NCBI GenBank assembly: GCA_029706075.1
Contig: JAINUG010000031.1
Coordinates: 744,001-808,000, forward strand
Length of the DNA: 64,000 nucleotides
Source of the DNA: Aldrovandia affinis
Lineage: Eukaryota; Chordata; Actinopteri; Notacanthiformes; Halosauridae
Direction of reading: 5' to 3'
The notes under the pieces are model-generated. The model did not search any database and was not told the DNA's origin. It saw only the letters and a list, made by a program, of their open reading frames with translations. Every line of letters begins with the position of its first letter. Position 1 is the stretch's first letter. This document shows, piece after piece, positions 23,731-32,199 of the stretch. Made by a program: the position numbers and the translations under genes.

Positions 23731-23782
23731 TCATATAACTGATGGTAATTGGTTGGGCCATGGTTGCTGCTGCAGGAGGTTC

Positions 23783-23793
23783 AAGGGGGAGAA
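23783..23793 (+). promoter_or_regulatory. Polypurine tract of the miniature element
   Basis: AAGGGGGAGAA, all purine, abuts the 3' LTR start at 23794, as needed for plus-strand priming. Confidence 0.75.
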
Positions 23794-23970
23794 TGTAGCG
23801 GGTGTGCTCTGGTACGTGAGCGTCTGCTACAGAAAGTGATGTGGATAAGAGTGTGATTAGTTCCCAGAGTTAGCGACTTGAGTCTTTAGCTCAGCGAGCT
23901 AAATCGCTCTCTTGTCGTGTCGAGATCCCTCGGTTCGAAACTCGCTGCGGGCAGAACCAACTCCGTTACA
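23794..23970 (+). repeat. 3' LTR of the miniature element
   Basis: 177 bp, the same length as the 5' LTR, TG...CA termini, followed by the duplicated CAAG. Confidence 0.85.
23887..23943 (+). promoter_or_regulatory. tRNA-gene-like A and B boxes inside the miniature element's LTR
   Basis: TAGCTCAGCGAG (23887-23898) is close to the RNA polymerase III A box TRGCNNAGYNGG. GGTTCGAAACTC (23932-23943) is close to the B box GGTTCGANNCC. They are 45 bp apart start to start, the spacing in a tRNA gene. The T-stem pairs poorly and the D-loop would be too short, so this is not a functional tRNA gene. It may be a tRNA relic or a pol III promoter. Confidence 0.5.
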
Positions 23971-24127
23971 CAAGCACCTGCCATTTAAGAGTCTCTGGGG
24001 TCAAATTTTGGTCAACTGTAACAGGCTGGAACACGAGATATGGACAACGCGAGAGAGAACAACCTGGGACCTGATGCCAAGAGAGCAACTGAAAAGTTAT
24101 TAAGTATATACAGTAGTAGTAGTTTGA

Positions 24128-24240
24128 CGTGCCCCCTGCCCAAGAGGAACCCCAGATACTGTACCTCTCTCCGCCAAATAGCGCACTTACCCGGATTGGC
24201 AGATAGTACCACACCACAGGAAGACAGCAGCATGAAAGAC
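24128..24240 (-). pseudogene. Gypsy reverse transcriptase fragment (minus strand)
   Basis: On the minus strand this encodes LSANPGKCAIWRREVQYLGF then LLGRG, the C-terminal palm/thumb region of a gypsy RT. It is nearly the same as the plus-strand RT at 43560-43640. It abuts the family A LTR in inverted orientation, evidence of a local rearrangement. Confidence 0.75.
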
Positions 24241-24242
24241 GT

Positions 24243-24545
24243 GGAGGGTCGCGAGAAACAGCCAAAGATAGGGAAATTGATGATTCCATGAAGTGTCTGG
24301 ATGGCAGACACTATGGCAGAGGAAACCGTGTACGCAGTCATCTTCCTACAACACTTAACCTCTCCAAGATGTGGAGGGCATGGAAAAGTGACAGCCAAGG
24401 GAATGATAAACCCATTGCTTCCTTTTCAAAGTTTAAGAAGATATTCTACAGTCGCTTCAACTTGGGATTTGGCAACCCACAGCAGGAAGTGTGCAGTTTC
24501 TGCAAAAAGATGCACCATAAAGAAACCCTTAAAACTGACATCCTA
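24243..24545 (+). pseudogene. Unidentified TE-like protein fragment, left part
   Basis: The reading includes MWRAWKSDSQGNDKPIASFS, FKKIFYSRFNLGFGNPQQEV and CSFCKKMHHKE, a pattern (F..FNL.FG.P..D.C..C) that recalls DDE-type proteins multicopy in fish and invertebrates. It breaks where the LINE begins at about 24540. A possible continuation lies after the LINE at 30831-31137. The family was not named with confidence. Confidence 0.4.
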
Positions 24546-26368
24546 CTCGTTTGAATCACTTTGTGGCAGTTCTGAACCCTATATACTGGACACAATTTAC
24601 CACCCTCCTAAACCACGCTCTGCATTCCTTTCCAACTTCTCCACACCCTTTGCCTCTGTCTGTTCTCTGTCCCCCCATGTGCTGTTCTCTGGTAACTACA
24701 ACATCCATGTTGACTCTCACTGTTCACTTACATCTGATTTTCTGTCCCTCCTCCATACCTTTGATATCAAAAAACAAATCAACTTCCCAACACACAGCAA
24801 AGGCCATACACTACATCTAGTCTGCTTCACTGGTCACCAATCACCCAACCCCACTTCCCTCTCATTTTCCATTTCTGATCACAAAGCAATTCTGTTCACC
24901 ATCTCCACTGCAGTCACCCTGGTCAAAAAACCATGCACTATGATACATGCAACCTGAAAAATGTTCAACCTGTTGACCCCTCCCGCCCCTCTATCTTCCC
25001 CTGTGGATCTGGGGCCTCATTTATAAAACATTCTTACGCACAGATTTGATCTTAGAATGTGCATATGCTCAACGCCAAAATTCATATTTATAAAAACGGT
25101 CTTTGACGTGGAAAAGTACTTAGCTCCACATCAGGTTCCAACTTGGCGTACGCACGTTTCCTTGTGGCAATGTTGGAGTACTGCAGGTATTCGGAAATCT
25201 AAGAGTGCCAACATGTCATCTGCTGCCTAATTGTTTCCTCATTATTATTATTAGTAGTAGTATTAGTAGTAGTAGATGCTGTTGTAGTTGTATTACCAGA
25301 TTGAACACATTGCTTAGGCTATACGTAATGGTTTGCACAATAAAGTTATTAATAAATTAAAACAACATAAGCTAGGCTACTTGTGGAAAACAAAACAAAA
25401 ACACACATTGGTTTTCCAAAACTACCCCTATTAGCATAATTGACACATCCTTGAAGGACATTTATTTAATATACATATTATGGTTCCACATGTGTAAAAC
25501 ATTTTGGTCAATCTATAAGCTATAAAATGTCCAATAATACAGTGGTTTGCACTTCTTGAAGATATCGCCAACCGCGCAATGAGAAGGGAACGAGTTATTA
25601 GAGATCGGGCAGACTTCTTTGTGCATGATGACGAATGGCTGATAAGCAGGTACCGTTTGCCGAGAGCTACGCTATTAGAGCTTTGTGCCCAGATGGGCCC
25701 GAATTTACAGAGATGCACCAACTGCAACCAGGCCATATCCGTTGAGGTGCAATTGTTATCCGTCCTTGGGTTCCTGGCTACAGGAACATTCCAAAGAGAA
25801 ATGTATGACTGGTCAGGCATATCCCAGCCATCGGTTAGTAGAATTATGCCAGCTGTACTTTGAGGCATCATTCGTTTGTCCCCTCAGTACATAAAGGTTC
25901 CTTACACCGCCGAGGAGCTGCAGAATGTGAAAGAGGATTTTGTGCGCACAACAGGATTCCCCAACGTAGGTGCAATAGATTGCACTCACGTTGCCATACA
26001 GGCATCCCATGCAAATGAGTATGTATATGTTAACAGGAAGAATTATCACTCAATTAATGTGCAACTCATTTGCAATGCCTGTATGGCAATTCTAAACGCC
26101 GTTGCAAGATGGCCAGGGTCGACGCATGAAGTGTGTGTAATTGCAGTGTGGGGAATCGTCTAGAGCAGGGGTCCCCAAACTTTTTCCTGTGAGGGCCACA
26201 TAACTTTTCCCTTCTCTGATGGGGGCCGGGGTCAGTTTGTAACAGAAAAAGTATGACGATCGCAGGGGTGCCTAAACGTAAACATTTATTGTTTTCCAGA
26301 AAGCCACACATAACCAAATATTAATAACCCTTTCCGGGATCTTCACAGAAAAAAAGTCAGGAAATAAA

Positions 26369-26447
26369 TAATAACACTATTAATGAAATAAATAACACTA
26401 TTTATGAAATAAATAACACTATTTATGAAATAAATAATAACCAAATA
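26369..26447 (+). repeat. Short tandem repeat in the hAT 3' region
   Basis: About three copies of a ~21-bp unit ACACTATTTATGAAATAAAT in the non-coding end of the hAT element. A run of TGTTTCA-type units lies at 26605-26630. Confidence 0.75.
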
Positions 26448-26616
26448 ACCCTCTCTGGGTTCTTCACAGAAAAAAAGTCCATTGAACATTAACTTTCTGT
26501 TGTGCCGTGCACAATCTTAACAGGTAAAAGTTCAGCTTAGTTGTCAGAGCAGAATCTCTTACTTAAATGACTCATATGAGCAGTCTCTCAAAGTTCTTGT
26601 GTTCATGTTTCATGTT

Positions 26617-27550
26617 TCATGTTTCATGTGTGAAAAGGTTTACTCGCAGATATACGTGCTGCCAAAAAGTTGCGTGTTTTTTTATGTTAGGGTACGTGTC
26701 GTTTGGGAGGGCGCCATAGAAGTCAATGAGACTGTTGGGCTTGAATGCGTCTTTCAGAACATCACAGTTCTGTAACTCGGCTAACTCAAACTGATAAGAA
26801 GGCTGGGCTTCATCGATGTCGGCAACAAAGGGGTTCTGGAAAAGACGGATTTCTTTTGCATTAACATGTAGTTGCCGGAATCGCACACCGAACTCCGCCT
26901 TCAGCATTTCCAGTGCTTCCACACACTTTTCAGCTGGGAACGGGACCGCTGGGTTCTCTGCAGAGAGGTTTTGGGTAGCAGGGAGATGGATGAAGTTGTG
27001 CTTTTCACTTGTTCCAAAAGCAGCTAGTTTCACCTCAAATGCTTTTATGTGAGAATACATGTCGCAAAATGAGTTTCCCCTGGCCTTGCAAGTTAAGGCT
27101 GTTCAACATTTCTGTCACGTCTGTTAAAAATGCGAGGTGCCATTTCCATTCTGGGTCAATCAGCTCTGGGAACGTTTTGTCTTTTGAATGAAGAAATGCG
27201 TTAATTTCGGGTAGCAGCTCGTAAAAAACGCGAAACCCGAAAGCTGCCCGAACGGATGACTGGTTCAGCTGAGCTTGGCGTACAAATGTATTCTGCTGAG
27301 CTAACAGTCCACTTTTTAGCTTTGAGAGTTTGTCTGCTCGCATTTGGCCTTGCAAGCTATCATACTTGTCTTTGTGACGGGATTCATAGTGTCGGCGCAG
27401 ATTGTATTCTTTGAATACCGCCACCGCCTCTTGACAGATGAGACAAACAGCCTTTTCTTTGCATTGAACAAAAAATAATCGTTTTGACCACTGCAGGTTA
27501 AATACCCTGCATTCTGAATCAATTTTTCTCTTACCTAACCTTTTCGCCAT
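26617..27550 (-). pseudogene. hAT transposase relic (GTF2IRD2/ZBED-like), core deleted
   Basis: Reading leftward from the ATG at 27550: MAKRLGKRKIDSECRVFN, then a BED-type finger (CLICQEAVAVFKEYNLRRHY then ESRH), consistent with C-x2-C...H-x4-H DNA binding. At about 27240 the sequence jumps from QSSVRAAF to VFYELLPEINAFLHSKD, skipping the RNase H-like catalytic core present in full hAT transposases. A one-base frameshift near 27060 shifts to MYSHIKAFEVKLAAFGTSEK and on to FYGALPNDTYPNIKKHA, the lead-in to the C-terminal dimerisation region, which ends abruptly. Non-functional. Deletion of the core is the usual route to a non-autonomous copy. Confidence 0.82.
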
Positions 27551-28270
27551 TATTCCGTTCTATTTGACAGGGGCGAGTTTTAGATTCGCGTGGCCAGACT
27601 GAAAAAAATCATAATGTCTCTGGTATTGTTCAGGGGCGGGCCAAATGTGGAGGCGGGCCGGATCCGGCCCGAGGGCCGTAGTTTGGGGACCACTGGTCTA
27701 GAGGCTGGAGTAGGCGGAGACAGTTGGCTTCTAGGTAAATCACTTTTTTCTTTGTACTTTTCTGCTTTTTTGATGTGCATAAAATAATTATCTCTACACA
27801 ATCAGGTGACAGAGGTTGTCCTCTGAAGCCATGGCTTCTCACCCCCATAGCGCACCCACAGACAGTCAAAGAAGCCCACTTTAACATGGCTCATGCCCGC
27901 TCATGTCAGTAGTGGAACGCACTAGCGGGATGTTCAAGGGAAGGTGGCGGTGTCTGGATGCATCAGGAGGGAGGCTGCTGTATGAGCCCAACAAGGTGTG
28001 CCGAATTATCTTAGCCTGTTGTGTGCTTCACAATATCTCTGTGAGCCATGGGCTTGGGATGCGAGAAGATGAAATGCTCATGGATGTAGAAGATCCCCCT
28101 CCACTACCCGCTGACTGGAATACACATGCCACTGTGCTCATGAAAAGACAGCAGTTGATTCACATGTTATTCCAACAGGTAAGAATGTTATTGGATAAAA
28201 GCCAATCTATAAATTCATAGATTCTTTTTTAAAATATTTTTAAAATATTTTTTTCCCCCAAATATTTTAT

Positions 28271-29055
28271 TCACACACACCGTTTACTCATGCAGTCTAC
28301 AAGAGCTGACAGAGTCTGCTTCATCTGAACCAGAGCCTGTTGCACCTGCCTAAGTTCGGCAACTACTTCACCAACTGACTGAATAAGATGTCTTTGTGAC
28401 CATAGGACGGCCTCAGATAGGACCCTCCCCTGACTGGGATAGCCTGAAGTGGATGCTGGTGAGGGCCGGGGAGATTCCTCCTGTGCGGGAGCGTTCACTC
28501 TTGCTGCTGCTGCTGCCGTTTGGGAGACGGGTCTACCAGGGGCCATTCTTCGTTGGATTGGTTCTTCATCTGCATTAATAAAATTGCACAATTACAACAA
28601 CGTTGCAAGTTTCATTATTTATACTTATTTATACTTACTTGGTTTTAACCACATGCCAGCGTACCTTCTGAAGCTGCAGCAGTGAAACGATCCGTGTCAC
28701 CTTCGGCATAGACGCCAACAACAGCACTCTCTCCAATGATAGCAGCTATTCTGTCGTCCTCTGGGGTGAGGTTTGGGGTGCCACTTCCACCTCCCGTGGC
28801 CTGCACACTGGCCCTATGGCATGCAATGCGCTGTTTTTACCTCAGTTTTAAATCAGAGCACTTTTTCTTTACGTCCTTCAGGGAACTTTGCTGCCCCCCC
28901 CCCACCTCGTTCACAACCTGGGCTACAGACTGCCAGGCCATGTACTTGGTTTTACTGGTAAAGCCACTGGAAAGGCTCCCAAACAGCGTCCCTGCACCTC
29001 CGCCAACAGGACCTCAATTTCGGCCTCGCTAAAATAATTTTTCTTGCAGCTCGCC
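28271..29055 (-). pseudogene. Harbinger second gene: Myb/SANT-like DNA-binding protein
   Basis: Reading leftward from the ATG at 29055: MASCKKNYFSEAEIEVLLAE, then after a frameshift FGSLSSGFTSKTKYMAWQSV, AQVVNEVG, LKDVKKKCSDLK and NLTPEDDRIAAIIGES. This resembles the Myb/SANT-like (Naif1-like) proteins that help import and target Harbinger transposases. A GT-AG intron (28664 down to 28570) joins to DEEPIQRRMAPGRP, an Ala/Pro/Ser-rich linker, and a leucine-rich helical tail (VVAELRQVQQALVQMKQTLS). Frameshifts in the first exon, one beside a C/G run at about 28895, make it a pseudogene. Confidence 0.75.
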
Positions 29056-30543
29056 ATTATTGAGTAGAGGATTTGGGTTTTGATTCGAGTTCCTTTATAT
29101 GCTAATGATATTAATTAGGGGGTGTTTACAAGGCGGAGATCTAAAACCATTCAGCTGCGCATAATTTCAAAATCATTTGTGATTTAGAGATTTCACATCT
29201 GGGGGAGTGGCATACGCAAGTTTATGCACATTTCAGAAATGATATTAGATCAAATGTAGGATGGTTTCTACACACCTTTTTTTTATAAATTAGGCCCCTG
29301 GTCTCCCACTATAATAATTCAATTTCTGCCTCACTTGATGCCACTGCTCCACTCACAGACTGTTTCCTTCACCCTTAGTGCCCCCTGGTACAACCCCAAA
29401 CTCTGCCTCATTAAAACAACTGGATACCGCCTCGACCTCAGTGCAGCATTTGACACTATTTCCCTCAAGCTCCTCCTGCCATCATCCATCGGAATCACAG
29501 ACCTGCTTCACCTCTGGCTCACCTCCTATCTATCTGACCATAAACAGTTCATCTCTCAAGAACCACAAATCAACTCGGTTTCCCACAGCATCCCCCAAGG
29601 GTCAGTACTGGATCCTCCTCTTCATCATCATCTACCTCCCCCCCCTCAGCCATATGATGAGACACCATGGAATCAATTTTCACTGTTACACTGATGACAC
29701 CCAGCTCTCCATCTCCACAAAGCCCTCTGCCACTTCTCAACCCTCCTCACTCACCATCTGCCTCCAAGACGTCAAGAACTTGGTGACTCAAACTCCTCAA
29801 ACTCAATGGCAATAAAACAGAAGTTATTGTCATCGACACAAAAGCATCGCTCTCCAATTCACCCTGATTTCACCATCGACAACACTACCGTCCCCATCTC
29901 CTCCTAAGTCATAAGCCTTCGCGTCATTCTTGACAACGCCCTCTCCTTTCATCCCTACATTAAATCAGTCACACGCACTGCCTACTTCCACCTCCGCAAC
30001 ATCTCTAGACTCCGCCCCTCACTATCCCAGTTAAACACTGAAACACTCATCCACGCCCTTGTAACCACCCGGATGGATTACTGCAATGCTCTCCATCCTG
30101 GTATCCCCAAAAAACTCCTTAACAAACTCCAACTGGTCCAAAACTCTGCTGCTCGCATAATCACCCGCACCCACACCCGCTCCCAGGAACATATCACCCC
30201 TATCCTCTATGATCTCCACTGGCTCCCAATATAGCACCACATTGACTTCAAGATCCTCCTCCTCACCTTCAAGGCACTAAACGGACAAGCCCTCCTTCTC
30301 ACCCGCCATGCCCGCCTTTCGTCTATGGGAGCAAGGTCCTTCAGCCACTATGCCCCCTGCCTATGGAACACTCTCCCTCCCCATCCAAAACTGTTGGACT
30401 CCATCTGCACCTTCAAACGTCAGCTCAAAATACACCTGTTCAGACTTGAATATTCATAGCCCTCTGTCCCCCCCATCCCCCCCCGTAATTTACTCCCTCC
30501 CAGACCTATGCCCTCTCCCTCACTTGCACACTCACACCTAGCG

Positions 30544-30640
30544 CTTTCATCCACACACACTTGCACTGCATCTACGCGCACTCATGCACACGCCTACACG
30601 TACACATGCATACATGCGCCCACACACACACACTATATTA
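30544..30640 (+). repeat. CA-rich low-complexity tract in LINE 3' region
   Basis: Irregular CACA/CACG repeats within the 3' untranslated region of the split LINE. Confidence 0.6.
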
Positions 30641-30830
30641 TCTGTTCTTGTTTATTCTTTTTTTATACTGTAGTTGTGTTTTATACTGTTGTGTTTTTAT
30701 ATTATTGTCTGCTGTCATCTTGACATATGTGCCTCCTGTTGCTTTTATCTTGCTTAAATGTATGTTTTATGTAACGTTTATCAACTCCTTCTACTGTACT
30801 GTGGCCTTGGGTGTCCAAAACTATAAGGAA

Positions 30831-31137
30831 AGACTACCATTCATACAAGACAATTCTGCATTCAGATACACAAAGAATACATTGGCTGTATTGTGCTTCA
30901 CCGACAGAGGTTGTCATCAACAAGCCAGGTAAGACGGTAACCGATTTGTCAAAAGCAAAGAAGTTGCCGAAAGTGAACCAAGTGAAAGCAGCTAAGAAAG
31001 CCGATATGTTAAATCTAATGCTATATGCCATTGTACCTGAAGAGGCAAAGTCATTCTATGACTCAGTTGCAAGTGCATCCCTAGGTGGTGATGGAGAGGA
31101 AGTAGATGAATATTATGAGGATGAATCATTTGTTTAA
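30831..31137 (+). pseudogene. Unidentified TE-like protein fragment, right part
   Basis: The frame includes IHWLYCASPTEVVINKPGKT, LSKAKKLPKVNQVKAAKKAD, LNLMLYAIVPEEAKSFYDSV and an acidic C-terminus ending EYYEDESFV before TAA. Basic KK-D-L followed by a P-x-x-x-x-F-Y-like block is compatible with the C-terminus of the protein whose left part is at 24243-24545, with the LINE between. This joining is inferred. It could be unrelated. Confidence 0.35.
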
Positions 31138-31199
31138 CTGCAGAAGCTGTAGCACCTTAGTGAGGCAGATCTATCTACACGTATAGGAAAAACAGTTTC

Positions 31200-31559
31200 A
31201 CTAAAGTAGGGTGTACGCAGATGCCAATATTCATTAACATTGGTTTTCATTTTACGTCACTTCATTTCCTAAAAGGATGACATACAAAAACGACATCAGT
31301 GGCTAAGAAAAATATTGGCATGCAAGACTTAAAGAAACAGTAATCTGCAAACGCCATTACTAATAGCAAAAGCATAGAAAGTGTTCAAAAACCAAGACTG
31401 TGGTTTATACCTGTCTAATACTGACATTCAAAGCCTGTGTCAAAGGGCCTGTGTCATCTTTTTTATTATTTTATTATTATTAATGATCATTTGTGTTATT
31501 TGTTTATTTATTTTATTATTTATTTAATATACTATATAACTTATAACTTATGTAATAAC
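31200..31559. other. Unassigned AT-rich spacer
   Basis: TTATT-rich sequence (31460-31560) with no coding or repeat signature recognised. Confidence 0.4.
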
Positions 31560-31589
31560 TTTTAGGTTATTTCATTGTCTTTCCGATCT

Positions 31590-31882
31590 GAACCTTTGGA
31601 AATTGCTGGACAGTGATGCCAATGAGGCAAGAAAAGGCAAAAATGCCACAGCAGATGCTACAATTTAGGTGCAGCACTATATGACTGATCCTCCCCTGGA
31701 AAGGTCTGAAGCCTGAAAACATATATCCTCGTTTGTACCACCTGGAAAAACAGTTTTTGTATACCCCAGCCTCATCAGCTCCTTGTGAGTGAATTTTCTC
31801 AAAAGCTAGAGAAATTGTCAGCAAAAGAAACCGCCTCAGTCCAAAGACAAAAAAAAAAATTGTTTCTTAATAAAAATCTTTG
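31590..31882 (+). pseudogene. hAT transposase C-terminal dimerisation fragment
   Basis: In shifting frames the plus strand reads NIYPRLYHLEKQFLYTPASS, then APCE, stop, IFSKAREIVSKRNRLSP. This is the conserved hAT C-terminal block (SSAPCERIFSKAG-type motif), here with a stop in place of the arginine. The upstream transposase is missing. ZBED1-like hAT is the likely source. No TIRs were found. Confidence 0.7.
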
Positions 31883-31984
31883 AGCCAACCAAATAAATCT
31901 ATTTGTACAGCACATTCAAAATAATAGTGTGGAAGGAAAAAAAATGGTCCTGTTTGTGTAATGTCGAAATGCTTATAGAAATAT

Positions 31985-32159
31985 CCACAGGGAGACACAC
32001 CGGTTCTATGTAGCTCTGTGTGACGCTGCAGTTCTTACTTTTGTGGCTAACAAAAGGATCTTCGCGCCAAAACTTCAAAGGAACATCTGTTCCTTTATGA
32101 CGTTTTCTCACTGTAGGAAACCTCCCTTCCTTTGTTACATAGTTGCGGTAATATTCCAT
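31985..32159 (-). CDS. Orphan ORF or exon, unknown function
   Basis: Reading leftward from the ATG at 32159: MEYYRNYVTKEGRFPTVRKR, HKGTDVPLKFWREDPFVSHK, SKNCSVTQSYIEPVCLPVD. The composition is balanced (basic, aromatic, few low-complexity residues), unlike the surrounding AT-rich noise. Possible splice donors follow (for example at GTGTGT or GTGGAT). No domain was recognised, and it does not match any TE family I know. It could be a single host exon or a chance frame. Confidence 0.25.
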
Positions 32160-32199
32160 TCTGGTGTACTTTCGGTGATGCCTACATTCCTTTTAAGCT

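Larger units (their letters stand above)
23532..23974 (+). mobile_element. Miniature LTR retrotransposon (TRIM-like), 435 bp
   Basis: Two direct repeats of exactly 177 bp (23536-23712 and 23794-23970), each starting TGTAG and ending in TACA, flank an 81-bp interior. The interior begins with a primer-binding-like TTGGTGCCGTGACCCGGA and ends with a polypurine tract AAGGGGGAGAA directly before the second repeat. CAAG is duplicated at 23532-23535 and 23971-23974. The repeats differ at about 17 positions by hand alignment (roughly 10%). The interior cannot encode protein, so mobility must have depended on another element. This is the architecture of terminal-repeat retrotransposons in miniature, best known from plants. 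Confidence 0.88.
22983..24028 (-). mobile_element. Solo LTR of a third family (C), host of a miniature LTR element
   Basis: 22988-24023 starts TGTTACAAGGCC and ends CAACTGTAACA, with GGCTG at 22983-22987 and again at 24024-24028 (perfect 5-bp duplication). Removing the nested 435-bp element and its duplicated CAAG leaves ~597 bp. A TATA-like GTTTATAAGGGGTGGAGC reads on the minus strand (about 23408-23425), so transcription was probably leftward. The termini are nearly symmetric, so orientation is inferred from that box only. Confidence 0.75.
22847..24128 (+). mobile_element. Gypsy family A LTR, interrupted by two nested LTR elements
   Basis: The first part (22847-22987) matches the first ~140 bp of the LTR at 19727. 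The second part (24024-24126) continues with GGCTGGAACACGAGATATGG and GAGAGAACAACCTGGGACCT. Between them lies a foreign LTR (22988-24023) with a 5-bp duplication. The family A sequence ends at about 24126, abutting a minus-strand gypsy RT fragment, so the 3' part has been lost by rearrangement. Confidence 0.8.
26158..27703 (-). mobile_element. hAT element with BED-finger transposase, internally deleted
   Basis: The element proper is 26166-27695 (1530 bp), with termini CAGGGGTCCCCAAAC and GTTTGGGGACCACTG. The flanks 26158-26165 and 27696-27703 are both GTCTAGAG, a perfect 8-bp duplication fitting nnnTAnnn. On the minus strand it encodes a GTF2IRD2/ZBED-like hAT transposase that lacks its core. 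It disrupts the Harbinger transposase. Confidence 0.9.
25579..28220 (+). pseudogene. Harbinger DDE transposase (HARBI1-like), interrupted
   Basis: The ATG at 25579 opens MRRERVIRDRADFF, then YRLPRATLLELCAQMGPNL, LLSVLGFLATGTFQREMYD and GISQPSVSRIMPAVL. A single in-frame TGA (25861-25863) interrupts, and the frame resumes with YIKVPYTAEELQNVKEDF, GFPNVGAIDCTHVAIQA (first catalytic D) and ARWPGSTHE. A hAT element (26166-27695) follows. Then come GDSWLLG, a GT-AG intron (27735-27805) that joins in frame to GDRGCPLKPWLLTPIAHPQT (second D), and VVERTSGMFKGRWRCLDASG (the E-containing block) to LLDKSQ near 28200. Besides the stop and the insertion there is one frameshift near 27905. Otherwise it is well preserved, so the element is fairly young. 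Confidence 0.85.
25009..29300 (+). mobile_element. Harbinger (PIF/Harbinger) transposon, 4.3 kb, two genes, split by hAT
   Basis: The element proper is 25012-29297. Its termini are GGGCCTCATTTATAAAA and, reverse-complemented at the right, GGGCCTAATTTATAAAA. CTG is duplicated at 25009-25011 and 29298-29300. The right flank CTGGTCT fits the CWG-centred site known for zebrafish Harbinger3. A plus-strand DDE transposase (25579-28220) and a minus-strand Myb/SANT-like gene (29055-28271) converge, the two-gene layout of this superfamily. A 1.5-kb hAT element sits in the transposase. It lies inside a LINE. Confidence 0.88.
24540..30830 (+). mobile_element. CR1/L2-like LINE, split by a Harbinger element
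   Basis: The left part (24540-25011) encodes the C-terminal half of an APE endonuclease: YILDTIYHPPKPRSAFLSNF, LFSGNYNIHVDS, FPTHSKGHTL and FSISDHKAILF (the SDH motif). The right part (29298-30830) encodes RT: LDLSAAFDTISLKLL, HSIPQGSVLDPPL and NFHCYTDDTQLSIS, then downstream C-terminal motifs such as [31 protein letters not shown] and HDLHWLPI. The first part of RT is missing (junction near 29428), and frameshifts are frequent. The 3' end near 30810 (GGCCTTGGGTGTC) is cut before its tail. A separate copy of what looks like the same family's tail is at 54495-54534. Confidence 0.75.

Noticed and set aside
23880..23950. A tRNA gene in the miniature element's LTR
   Set aside because: A and B boxes are present, but the T-stem is mismatched, the D-loop is too short and no acceptor stem forms, so it is called only as promoter-like boxes.
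30031..30240. Minus-strand open frame in the LINE 3' part
   Set aside because: Antisense to LINE RT C-terminal motifs.
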